From SKVL01 sp051747785 (GTDB lineage Bacteria > Patescibacteriota > Minisyncoccia > Phycocordibacterales > CSBR16-193), in assembly GCA_051747785.1 (NCBI GenBank), contig JBNJGN010000020.1, positions 1 through 13,417 of the forward strand: a DNA stretch of 13,417 bases. The letters run 5' to 3'. A program made the translations under genes and the position numbers. This document shows, piece by piece, positions 1 to 7,048 of the stretch. The notes under the pieces are model-generated. The model saw only the letters and a program-made list of their open reading frames with translations. It was not told the DNA's origin and made no database searches. Within the stretch, counting starts at the first letter, position 1; the number at the start of each line of letters is the position of its first letter.

Positions 1-31
1 GTTCTTAAAGGTTTTTTAAATTTATTTTAAT

Positions 32-2422
32 ATGAAAGTGGCGCTTTTATGCGGAGGACCTTCCGCGGAAAGAGGTATATCTTTAAATTCGGCAAGGACC
101 GTTATGGATCATTTGGACGGAGAGGGAATTGAGGTAGTTCCGGTATATTTCGATTTAAAAAAACAGGCCTATCTAATATCAAAGTCATGGATATATTCCA
201 ATACTCCTTTGGATTTTGATTTTAAGCTTAAAAGAACGTCAAGCCCTTTATCTGAAGATCATCTTATAAAAGAATTAAAAAAGATGGACATTGTTTTTCC
301 TGCTATGCATGGATCCTTTGGGGAGGATGGTGGTATTCAGAGATTTTTGGAGAACAACGGAATACCTTTCGTGGGAGCTTCTTCAAAAACTTGTAAGCTG
401 GCCTTTGATAAATTCAGAGCCAATAATTTCATAAGAGAAGAAGGTTTTTTTGCTCCTTATTCCATAGATCTTTCCGTTAAGGAAGGAAAGGAAGAGAGGG
501 TGAAAAAAATAAAAAGATTCTTTAGTGAGTATAATATAAAAAAGGCCATTGTTAAGCCTGTCAAGGGAGGTTCAAGTATCGGGGTCTTTTCCGTTGATAC
601 ATCCGAAGAAGCGGAAGTAAAAGCAAGGTATCTTTTTTCCAATAAAATAGACAACAGAGTGGTGGTTGAACCTCTTGTGGAGGGCAAGGAGTTCACCGCG
701 ATAATAGTTGAGAGTGATTCCTCTGTTCCGGTCTGTATCTTACCCACCGAGATAGAAACGGGGTATACGGATAATAGGCTTTTTGATTTTCGTAAAAAAT
801 ACCTGCCAACAAGGCAGGTCTCACATCACTGTCCACCTCGTTTTTCGGGAGAGATCATAGAGAGTATACAAGAGCAAGCAGAGCAACTTTTTTCTCTTTT
901 TGGTTTTCACGACGTTGCTCGTTTTGACGGGTGGGTCTTTCCTGATGGGAGAATGTGGTTCTCGGATTTCAATCCGGTTAGCGGAATGGAACAGAACAGT
1001 TTTCTTTTTCAGCAGTCTTCAAGAATAGGTTTCAGTCATCGCGGTTTTTTGAAATACATCATTAAGAACTCTTGTTTGAGGCAGGGGATTAAGACACCGC
1101 CGGATGATGAAGGCGGAAAAAAGGAGAACAGAAAAAGGGTTAATGTCTTATTCGGGGGGAAAACCTCGGAAAGGCAAGTTTCACTCATGAGCGGAACGAA
1201 TGCATGGCTTAAACTTAGAAATTCAAAAAAGTATGATCCTCATCCTTATTTACTTGATACCAAGGGTAAGGTTTGGCAATTACCTTATGCTTATACTTTA
1301 AACCACACGGTTGAGGAGATATTGGAAAACTGTGAGAGGGCTAAAGAAGACCAGAAAAGACTTTTAAAATTAGAAAAAAGGGTGAACGAAAGACTATCTT
1401 TAACCAAAGAGGAGAAAAGTGAAGAGATCTTCTTGCCGAAGAAGATGTCGGTGTCAAAGTTCATTACTGAATCCGATTTTGTCTTTTTGGGTTTGCATGG
1501 AGGAGATGGCGAGAACGGTTATCTTCAAGAAAAAATGGAAAAAGAAAGAGTCAGATTTAATGGTTCCGGTAGTCATGTATCAAAGATATTTATGGATAAA
1601 TGGAGAACCGGAAGGCTTATTAAGAAAATGAATATTGAGGGACTCGGTACCACAACAGGTGAAATGATGGCTTTTGATGGTATCAAAGAGCGATTTAGAG
1701 AAGAGGGTGAGAGAGGGGCGTGTCAGTCTATCTGGAATGAGATAAAAAGATCGCTAAATGCCCATAAGTTAATTGTAAAACCGAGAGCTGACGGCTGTTC
1801 AACCGGTATAGTTAAACTCAATTCCGCCGACGAACTTTATAAATATATAGATCATTTAATAAAAGGGGTTGAGTTTATTCCGCCGAAGGAATTCTTTGGA
1901 CAAGAGGATATTGTTCATATGCCGGCCGGTAAAGTGGATTATTTAATATTTGAAGAGTTTATAGATACTGACACTGTGCGCATAAGAGGGGATGAGTTGA
2001 TACATAAAAGAAAGAGAGGTTGGGTAGAGATCACCATGGGTGTTCTTGAGAAAGAGGGGAAAATTAAAGCTCTCAACCCCAGTATCACAGTGGCCGAGGG
2101 GGCTGTTCTTACCGTGGAGGAGAAATTTCAAGGGGGGACCGGAGTTAATCTTACTCCTCCTCCGGAAGAGATCGTTAAGCCTTCTGCAGTTGAGAGAGCC
2201 AAGTCTTTGGTTAAAGAGATGACCGAGGATATAGGTATAGAAGGTTATGCCCGAGTAGATGCTTTTATGCAAATAGATAGTGGGGATCTGAAGATAATTG
2301 AGGTCAACACTCTTCCTGCGCTTACTCCTTCAACAGTTCTTTATCATCAAGCCTTGGCCGAGGATCCGCCTATCTTTCCGGCTGATCTGCTGGAAATAGT
2401 TGTTAAAAATTGCGGTTATTAG
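32..2422 (+). CDS. Tandem (two-module) D-alanine--D-alanine ligase-type ATP-grasp protein
   Basis: The 796-aa product contains two complete Ddl-like ATP-grasp units; single Ddl enzymes are roughly 300-370 aa. Module 1 (about 1-355) has the N-terminal GGPSAERGISL motif, HGSFGEDGGIQ, the ATP-binding KPVKGGSSIGV (175-185), a KKY loop, and ARFD (R297, D299). Its metal-binding end reads DFNPVSGM (D312, N314) where the family normally has E-x-N-T-x-P-G-M. Module 2 (about 370-796) has VLFGGKTSERQVSL, HGGDGENGYLQ, KPRADGCSTGI (583-593), RVDAF, and a canonical EVNTLPALTPST end (E757, N759). Ddl joins two D-alanines using ATP in the cytoplasm for peptidoglycan. Which module keeps that activity, and whether both use D-Ala, cannot be read from sequence; module 2 looks more canonical at the metal site and module 1 at the Gly-Ser-Ser loop. 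No SD is visible before the ATG. Family call is firm; substrate is inference. Confidence 0.85.
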   Translation: MKVALLCGGPSAERGISLNSARTVMDHLDGEGIEVVPVYFDLKKQAYLISKSWIYSNTPLDFDFKLKRTSSPLSEDHLIKELKKMDIVFPAMHGSFGEDGGIQRFLENNGIPFVGASSKTCKLAFDKFRANNFIREEGFFAPYSIDLSVKEGKEERVKKIKRFFSEYNIKKAIVKPVKGGSSIGVFSVDTSEEAEVKARYLFSNKIDNRVVVEPLVEGKEFTAIIVESDSSVPVCILPTEIETGYTDNRLFDFRKKYLPTRQVSHHCPPRFSGEIIESIQEQAEQLFSLFGFHDVARFDGWVFPDGRMWFSDFNPVSGMEQNSFLFQQSSRIGFSHRGFLKYIIKNSCLRQGIKTPPDDEGGKKENRKRVNVLFGGKTSERQVSLMSGTNAWLKLRNSKKYDPHPYLLDTKGKVWQLPYAYTLNHTVEEILENCERAKEDQKRLLKLEKRVNERLSLTKEEKSEEIFLPKKMSVSKFITESDFVFLGLHGGDGENGYLQEKMEKERVRFNGSGSHVSKIFMDKWRTGRLIKKMNIEGLGTTTGEMMAFDGIKERFREEGERGACQSIWNEIKRSLNAHKLIVKPRADGCSTGIVKLNSADELYKYIDHLIKGVEFIPPKEFFGQEDIVHMPAGKVDYLIFEEFIDTDTVRIRGDELIHKRKRGWVEITMGVLEKEGKIKALNPSITVAEGAVLTVEEKFQGGTGVNLTPPPEEIVKPSAVERAKSLVKEMTEDIGIEGYARVDAFMQIDSGDLKIIEVNTLPALTPSTVLYHQALAEDPPIFPADLLEIVVKNCGY
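801..819. repeat. Perfect 7-bp hairpin inside the first Ddl module
   Basis: ACCTGCC, loop AACAA, GGCAGGT: a GC-rich perfect palindrome inside AT-rich coding sequence, encoding the stretch just after the conserved KKY of module 1. It could be chance, an RNA structure in the message, or a dispersed palindromic repeat that landed in frame. Confidence 0.5.
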
Positions 2423-2439
2423 TGTATGCCAAGAATGGG

Positions 2440-2468
2440 TTGACAGAGATCTTAGAAGATCTTTTAAT
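2440..2468 (+). promoter_or_regulatory. Near-consensus sigma-70 promoter for the 2566-3216 gene
   Basis: TTGACA (2440-2445, 6/6) is followed after exactly 17 bases by TTTAAT (2463-2468, 5/6). Transcription would start near 2475, leaving a leader of about 90 bases before the ATG at 2566. Confidence 0.72.
2447..2462. promoter_or_regulatory. Palindrome filling the promoter spacer (candidate operator)
   Basis: AGATCTT-AG-AAGATCT is a perfect 7+7 inverted repeat that occupies all but one base of the 17-base spacer between the -35 and -10 boxes. That is a classic place for a dimeric repressor. Alternatively, folded as AGATC/GATCT with a TTAGAA loop and followed by TTTT, it could be a weak terminator for the upstream ligase gene. 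Both roles are inference. Confidence 0.5.
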
Positions 2469-2550
2469 GACCTATAGTTAAAAGCTCTTTGCAATGAAAT
2501 AAAAACACTATGCATTCATGAAACTGGTTTTGTTAACCTTTGGGCTTATG

Positions 2551-2559
2551 AAAGGAGGT
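2551..2559 (+). promoter_or_regulatory. Strong Shine-Dalgarno that fixes the start at 2566
   Basis: AAAGGAGGT sits six bases before ATG 2566. It lies downstream of the alternative in-frame ATGs at 2518 and 2548, so 2566 is preferred. It is the only full-strength SD in the window. Confidence 0.85.
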
Positions 2560-2565
2560 ATTACT

Positions 2566-3216
2566 ATGAGTAGTGGCAATGTTGTGGAATGGTACTCGAC
2601 GTTTTCTCGTAGGGTGGTGGCTAATCTTTGGCCGGCGCTTGGGGAGGCGGCAAAAGATGGCCGTATTGATCTTGCCCAGTTGGCCTGTGATCAGGATGAG
2701 ATTATTAGATCACTTAGGCGAGGATTTTTAGAAGAAACATCCGGGTTCTCGACGTGGACACGTATTTACCTTGGGATGCACTTAAATTGCAACACGCTGA
2801 TCAAAGAGCTTGATGAGAAGGGAGTTCATGTTTTGCTTCCTGCCCGACGTGTAGCGAGTATGATTACGGTGTCTTCCAAACGAGAGATAGATCTTGTTAA
2901 GGTAAGCATGCGCCAGCTTGGATTTAGTGAGTTGGTGAAGTTGACCGAAGTTGCCGATAGTGCTCGAACTCTCGGTTTTGAGCTTGTCCCGGAAGATGCC
3001 GCTCTATATGCGGCACTTCAGGTGGGTGAACGAGTCGAGTGTGGGGAGATCGTCATCTTTCCAATGGCGGCAGTTTCTGACTCGGGAAGTTATGATTTCG
3101 TCGTTTTTGTTCTTGGACGATCACCGTATGATGGCGGATTGGATTTGAATGCTTATTTTGGGTACTCTGATGTCCAGCTGAGTCCAGGTCTTCAGGTTGT
3201 CTTTTCTCGTGCATAA
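2566..3216 (+). CDS. Unrecognised 216-aa protein on a self-contained transcription unit
   Basis: I cannot assign a function. The product is soluble, with no signal peptide or membrane span. The N-terminal half looks helical (WYSTFSRRVVANLWPALGEA; LRRGFLEE). The C-terminal half looks like beta structure: LVPEDAALYAALQVGERV, then GEIVIFPMAAVSDSGSYDF, then GGLDLNAYFGYSDV and the end LQVVFSRA. From memory, this C-terminal pattern resembles a group of uncharacterised proteins that recur in CPR genomes; I could not check that. The start at 2566 is chosen for its perfect SD; an upstream in-frame ATG at 2518 would add 16 residues. Arginine codons are 12 CGN to 3 AGA/AGG, whereas mltG in this window has about 4 to 13, so base usage differs from the neighbours. 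It has its own promoter and terminator, which suggests high, independent expression or acquisition as a cassette. Confidence 0.8.
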   Translation: MSSGNVVEWYSTFSRRVVANLWPALGEAAKDGRIDLAQLACDQDEIIRSLRRGFLEETSGFSTWTRIYLGMHLNCNTLIKELDEKGVHVLLPARRVASMITVSSKREIDLVKVSMRQLGFSELVKLTEVADSARTLGFELVPEDAALYAALQVGERVECGEIVIFPMAAVSDSGSYDFVVFVLGRSPYDGGLDLNAYFGYSDVQLSPGLQVVFSRA

Positions 3217-3252
3217 GAACTGTAAGACCTTTGCTTTTTGCTTTCAAATTCT

Positions 3253-3287
3253 GGCCTCGTGCTACGCTGTAGCGCGAGGCCTTTTTT
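3253..3287 (+). terminator. Strong intrinsic terminator
   Basis: A 13-bp stem (GGCCTCGTGCTAC with GTAGCGCGAGGCC, one T-G wobble at 3260/3274) has a 3-base loop GCT and is followed by six T's (3282-3287). It ends the 2566-3216 unit and insulates leuS. Confidence 0.92.
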
Positions 3288-3359
3288 ATATCTGACTATT
3301 TATGGAAGAGCGTCTATTTTTTTGCTTTTTCTGATATATCAAAATCAACTGAGTTTTGT

Positions 3360-3388
3360 TTGCCGAAGGGTGCTTTTTAAGGTATAGT
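3360..3388 (+). promoter_or_regulatory. Promoter for leuS
   Basis: TTGCCG (3360-3365, 4/6) and TATAGT (3383-3388, 5/6) are separated by 17 bases. Transcription would start near 3395, about 27 bases before ATG 3422. This argues against the longer in-frame start at 3356, which would lie upstream of the transcript. Confidence 0.6.
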
Positions 3389-3421
3389 GTTTACGTTAAG
3401 TTCAGTGCGATTGCAGTAATT

Positions 3422-6400
3422 ATGGAAAAATACAACCATAAAAAGATAGAAGAAAAGTGGCAAAAAAGGTGGCAAAAAGACCAACTATACAAAGCTAAAG
3501 ATAATAGTAAAAAAGAAAAGAGATATATATTGGATATGTTCCCCTATCCCTCCGGAGAAGGGGTTCACATCGGTCATCTTCGCGGATATATTCCTACGGA
3601 TACTTATTCTAGGTATCTTAGGATGAAAGGTTATAACGTATTACATCCTATGGGATGGGATGCTTTCGGTTTACCGGCGGAAGGTTATGCTATTAAGAAC
3701 AAGATACATCCCAAGAAGGCGGTAAAGAAGAATATTGATCGTTACAGAAAACAACTTTCTAGACCAGGCCTTTCTTATGATTGGAGTCGTGAGATAGATA
3801 CTACTGATCCCGATTATTACAAGTGGACGCAGTGGGTATTTCTTCAGATGTTCAAGAGGGGATTGGCTTATGAGTCTTACGAGCCAATAAACTGGTGTCC
3901 CTCTTGTAAGACCGGCCTTGCCAATGAGGATCTTGAAGGAGGTAGGTGCGAGCGTTGTGATTCAGAGGTTGAGCAGAAACCGATGAGACAGTGGGTGCTT
4001 AGGATAACAGATTATGCTGAAAGTTTGCTAAAGGATCTGGACTCTCTATCTGGTTGGCCGGACTCTGTTAAAGAGTCTCAGAGGAACTGGATCGGTAAGA
4101 GTAAAGGAGCTGAGATAGTCTTTCCTTTAACATATTACAAAGAGGTACTATTGGCGAGTAATAATCCCGGCAAGCGCTCTCGTATACAGAGTCTTTTGGA
4201 CGCCGAGGGATTGGATATAGAGGTCCTTACCCCCAAAGATTTGGGTATCAAGGAAGAGGAAGTTCCAGAGAGTGCTAAAGATCTCTATAAAAATGCCGAG
4301 AAAAAAGCACTGGCATACAAAGGAAAAACAGATCTTCCTGTTCTGGCCGGTGATACCGGTTTTTATATCAAGGGAGAGAGTCTGGATCCCACAAAGGTAA
4401 AGCGAAATGCTGTTAGTGAGGAAGATGAGAAAAAACTCTCCAAAGAGCAGATAAGTCGAAAAATGGTCCGCTTCTATACGGATATAGCCAAGAAGCATGG
4501 AGGGGAAGCAGAGGCTTATTGGAAGGATGCATGGGTCCTTATGGCGCCCGAAGGGGACATTAAAAAGATCAGTAATAAGAGAGAGGTTGTACTTACGGCC
4601 AAGAGAAAAGGTAAGGTGGATCACGACTTTCCTTTAAGAGGGCTTTATAGGCACAGACCTAGTGGTAAACATATTAAAGGAGGTGGCCATGAAGATTCGG
4701 AAGATCTGTTACCTGTTAAGGGGGCCCTTAAAGAGCTTCTGAGCTACTCTCTTGAGGTTTTCACCACCAGGCCTGATACCCTTTTCGGGGCTACATATAT
4801 GGTAGTTGCACCTGAGCATAAGATGATATCTGAGCTGTGGGGTTTTGTTGAGAATAAAGAGCAGGTAGAAGATTATATAGATAAAGCTAAGAAAAAAACG
4901 GAGCTTCAAAGAACAGCTGAAGATAAAGAAAAGACGGGTGTTTTGATAAAAGGTGTCAGTGCCGTAAACCCTGCAAACGGAGAGAAGATACCCGTTTGGG
5001 TGGCTGATTATGTTTTGGCTCATTACGGTACGGGTGCAATTATGGCGGTACCTGCTCATGATGAACGTGATCTTGATTTTGCTTTACAGAAAAGCATCCC
5101 GGTTCGCTATGTTGTCTATCCAAAAAGGGTTGATAAGTATACACCCCCTCTTAAAGGCAAGAAGACCGTTGAGAGGAAGACGGTTCATGCTATTGTGACT
5201 GACCCTGAAAGTGGTAAGACTTTATTTTTGAAATGGAAAAAACACAACTGGAGGACATTTGTGGTTGGCGGGGTTGATGAAGAGGAAGATGCTGTAGAGG
5301 CAGCTAGGCGTGAAGTAAGAGAGGAGACTGGCTATATAGATTTGGAGCTTAAAAAAGTAACTCCCTTTTATGTTGAAGCTCATTATCATGCGGCGCATAA
5401 AAACGAGAACCGGAAGGCCTATACAAAAGCGGTTCATTTTGAGCTTAAAAGTTCAAAACAAGAAAAAATAGACTCTGAAGAGAAAGAAAAGCATGCTACT
5501 GAATGGCTCTTTCTTGAAGAGGTTTCTAATACTCTTACCTGTGCTGAACTAGATATCTGGCTTTCTTGGCTAAAGGAAGGTGAAAGGTTGGTTTACACCG
5601 GAGAGGGTCTCTTGGAAAACTCAGGTAAATTTTCGGGAATGGATAATGAGGAAGCTAAAGAGTCTATTAGAAAGTATGTGGGAGGTAAGAAAAAGGTCAC
5701 TTACAAACTAAAAGACTGGGTATTTTCAAGACAGCGTTACTGGGGGGAGCCTATACCTCTGGTGCACTGTGAGAAATGTGGAGTTGTGCCTGTTCCGGAA
5801 AAAGAATTACCGGTTAAGTTACCTGAGGTTAAGTCTTATGAGCCAACCGGTACAGGTGAGTCACCTCTCGCAAACATTGCCTCCTGGGTGAATACCAAAT
5901 GTCCTAAGTGTAAAGGAAAGGCGAAAAGGGAGACGAACACAATGCCTCAGTGGGCCGGATCCTGTTGGTATTACCTTCGTTATGCTGATCCTAAAAATGA
6001 TAAAGCTTTAGTTTCATCTAAATTGGAAAAGTATTGGATGCCAGTGGACAAGTATGTTGGAGGCGTGGAGCATGCTACTAGGCACCTTATATACTCTCGT
6101 TTTTGGCATAAATTTCTTTATAAAGAAGGCCTGGTAAGCACTAAAGAACCTTTCTCTTCCTTGAGAAATCAGGGTTTGGTTTTGGGTCCGGACGGGAGAA
6201 AGATGAGTAAGCGTTGGGGTAATGTGGTAAGTCCAGATGAAGTAGTGGAAAATGTAGGTGCTGACTCAATGAGAGTATATACCATGTTCATGGGTCCCTT
6301 TGAAGGAGAGGTGGCCTGGAATCCTAACGGTCCTATTGGTGCTCATAGGTTTCTGGAGAAAGTATGGCGCCTTTATGGAAAGGTTTCAACCGGAGCCACT

Positions 6401-6871
6401 TCTTCCTCTAAGTCAAAGACAGTTCTAAACAAGACGATAAAGAAAGTTGAGGAAGATATTTTATCATTCTCTTTTAATACAGCTGTTTCTTCTTTAATGA
6501 TATTGGTTAACACCTTAGAGGCTGAGTCTTCTGTTTCTAAAAAGGATTTCAAAACATTGCTGATACTGCTTGCTCCTTTTGCTCCTCATATAACAGAAGA
6601 GTTGTGGCAGATGCTTGGAAACGGAAAGTCCATACATAAAAGTCCGTGGCCTTCTTTTGACCCTAAGTTACTATTGGAAGATAGTGTTAATATCGCCATC
6701 CAGATAAACGGTAAAACTCGTGGCGATATAGAGGTGCCCAGGGATTCCTCAAAAGAGGAGGTCCTGGATCAGGTTGAGAAAACAAAGATATATATTAATT
6801 GGTGCGAGGGTAAAGAAATAAAAAGAGTAATACATGTTCCCAATAGATTAATAAACATTGTTACTTCTTGA
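3422..6871 (+). CDS. leuS: Leucyl-tRNA synthetase with Ham1-like and Nudix domains inserted in the editing domain
   Basis: Class I aminoacyl-tRNA synthetase that charges tRNA-Leu in the cytoplasm. Landmarks: FPYPSGEGVHIGH (HIGH at 49-52), zinc-type cysteines in NWCPSCKTG and CERC, the editing motif TTRPDTLFG (448-456) and GTGAIMAVPAHDERD (aspartates 547 and 550), HCEKCG...CPKC, TMPQWAGSCWYYLRY, KMSKR (927-931, last residue R rather than S), and a C-terminal anticodon and tail region ending in QINGKTRGDIEVP. At 1149 aa it is about 270-350 residues longer than typical bacterial LeuRS. The excess is two inserts in CP1: residues 240-443 (Ham1-like) and 570-724 (Nudix). The reading frame is unbroken, codon use matches the surroundings, and all core LeuRS motifs remain, so this is a working gene and not an assembly chimera. 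The start at 3422 is chosen for normal LeuRS length and promoter position; no SD is visible. The gene ends in TGA. Confidence 0.97.
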   Translation: MEKYNHKKIEEKWQKRWQKDQLYKAKDNSKKEKRYILDMFPYPSGEGVHIGHLRGYIPTDTYSRYLRMKGYNVLHPMGWDAFGLPAEGYAIKNKIHPKKAVKKNIDRYRKQLSRPGLSYDWSREIDTTDPDYYKWTQWVFLQMFKRGLAYESYEPINWCPSCKTGLANEDLEGGRCERCDSEVEQKPMRQWVLRITDYAESLLKDLDSLSGWPDSVKESQRNWIGKSKGAEIVFPLTYYKEVLLASNNPGKRSRIQSLLDAEGLDIEVLTPKDLGIKEEEVPESAKDLYKNAEKKALAYKGKTDLPVLAGDTGFYIKGESLDPTKVKRNAVSEEDEKKLSKEQISRKMVRFYTDIAKKHGGEAEAYWKDAWVLMAPEGDIKKISNKREVVLTAKRKGKVDHDFPLRGLYRHRPSGKHIKGGGHEDSEDLLPVKGALKELLSYSLEVFTTRPDTLFGATYMVVAPEHKMISELWGFVENKEQVEDYIDKAKKKTELQRTAEDKEKTGVLIKGVSAVNPANGEKIPVWVADYVLAHYGTGAIMAVPAHDERDLDFALQKSIPVRYVVYPKRVDKYTPPLKGKKTVERKTVHAIVTDPESGKTLFLKWKKHNWRTFVVGGVDEEEDAVEAARREVREETGYIDLELKKVTPFYVEAHYHAAHKNENRKAYTKAVHFELKSSKQEKIDSEEKEKHATEWLFLEEVSNTLTCAELDIWLSWLKEGERLVYTGEGLLENSGKFSGMDNEEAKESIRKYVGGKKKVTYKLKDWVFSRQRYWGEPIPLVHCEKCGVVPVPEKELPVKLPEVKSYEPTGTGESPLANIASWVNTKCPKCKGKAKRETNTMPQWAGSCWYYLRYADPKNDKALVSSKLEKYWMPVDKYVGGVEHATRHLIYSRFWHKFLYKEGLVSTKEPFSSLRNQGLVLGPDGRKMSKRWGNVVSPDEVVENVGADSMRVYTMFMGPFEGEVAWNPNGPIGAHRFLEKVWRLYGKVSTGATSSSKSKTVLNKTIKKVEEDILSFSFNTAVSSLMILVNTLEAESSVSKKDFKTLLILLAPFAPHITEELWQMLGNGKSIHKSPWPSFDPKLLLEDSVNIAIQINGKTRGDIEVPRDSSKEEVLDQVEKTKIYINWCEGKEIKRVIHVPNRLINIVTS
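4139..4750 (+). other. Ham1/ITPase-like domain inserted in LeuRS CP1 (residues 240-443)
   Basis: Between GAEIVFPL and LEVFTTRPD of the editing domain sits a module opening with EVLLASNNPGKRSRI, the nucleotide-binding SNxxGK signature of Ham1/RdgB-type inosine/xanthosine triphosphate pyrophosphatases (S246, N247, K251). NAEKKAL (291-297) matches the family's ENAxxKA helix. PVLAGDTGF has one Asp (D311) where the family has ADDSG. A late PLRGLYRHRPSGK and GALKELL resemble the family's C-terminal elements. The SARF and GFGYDP motifs are not evident. Fold assignment is fairly strong; activity is uncertain because the catalytic Asp pair is reduced to one. Confidence 0.75.
5129..5593 (+). other. Nudix domain inserted in LeuRS CP1 (residues 570-724)
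   Basis: Between IPVRYVVYP and YTGEGLLENSG, which are adjacent in ordinary LeuRS, lies a complete Nudix fold. It begins VHAIVTDPESGKTLFLKWKK. The Nudix box at 616-638 matches GX5EX7REUXEEXGU throughout: G616, E622, R630, E631, V632, E634, E635, G637 and Y638. All metal-binding glutamates are present, so hydrolase activity on a nucleoside-diphosphate-linked substrate is plausible. Substrate unknown. Confidence 0.9.
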
Positions 6872-6872
6872 T

Positions 6873-6901
6873 TTGAAAATTTAATTTATGTATGGTATAA
6901 A
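6873..6901 (+). promoter_or_regulatory. Promoter for the sigma-like/HARE-HTH gene cluster
   Basis: TTGAAA (6873-6878, 5/6) and TATAAA (6896-6901, 5/6) with 17-base spacing begin two bases after the leuS stop. Transcription would start near 6908, giving a leader of about 140 bases, which is long for this genome. Confidence 0.6.
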
Positions 6902-7048
6902 TGAAAATGTATTCAAAATAGAAAAAGTGGAGAGTGGTATAAAAGTGAGTATCGAGATTTCGTCTATTCGAATTTTTTTATGCCCCAATTCGGTCTGTGA
7001 GAATTTATTTTATTAGAAAGATGATCAATTGAATCAACTAGTCGTAAC

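Noticed and set aside
2566..3216. Variable protein of a diversity-generating retroelement
   Set aside because: No reverse transcriptase, no template repeat and no adenine-rich variable segment are visible in the window.
3356..3421. In-frame 22-residue N-terminal extension of LeuRS starting at ATG 3356
   Set aside because: It starts upstream of the predicted transcription start (about 3395), and its sequence is unlike LeuRS N-termini, which begin near MEKYNHKKIEEKW.
4148..4624. Long open frame antisense to the Ham1-like insert of leuS
   Set aside because: It mirrors the sense codons, has no recognisable domain or promoter, and overlaps a sense frame with clear family motifs.
6951..6980. Small hairpin followed by seven T's between leuS and the regulator gene, as a terminator
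   Set aside because: The stem is only four base pairs (TTCG/CGAA) with a six-base loop, too weak to call, though attenuation in the long leader is not excluded.
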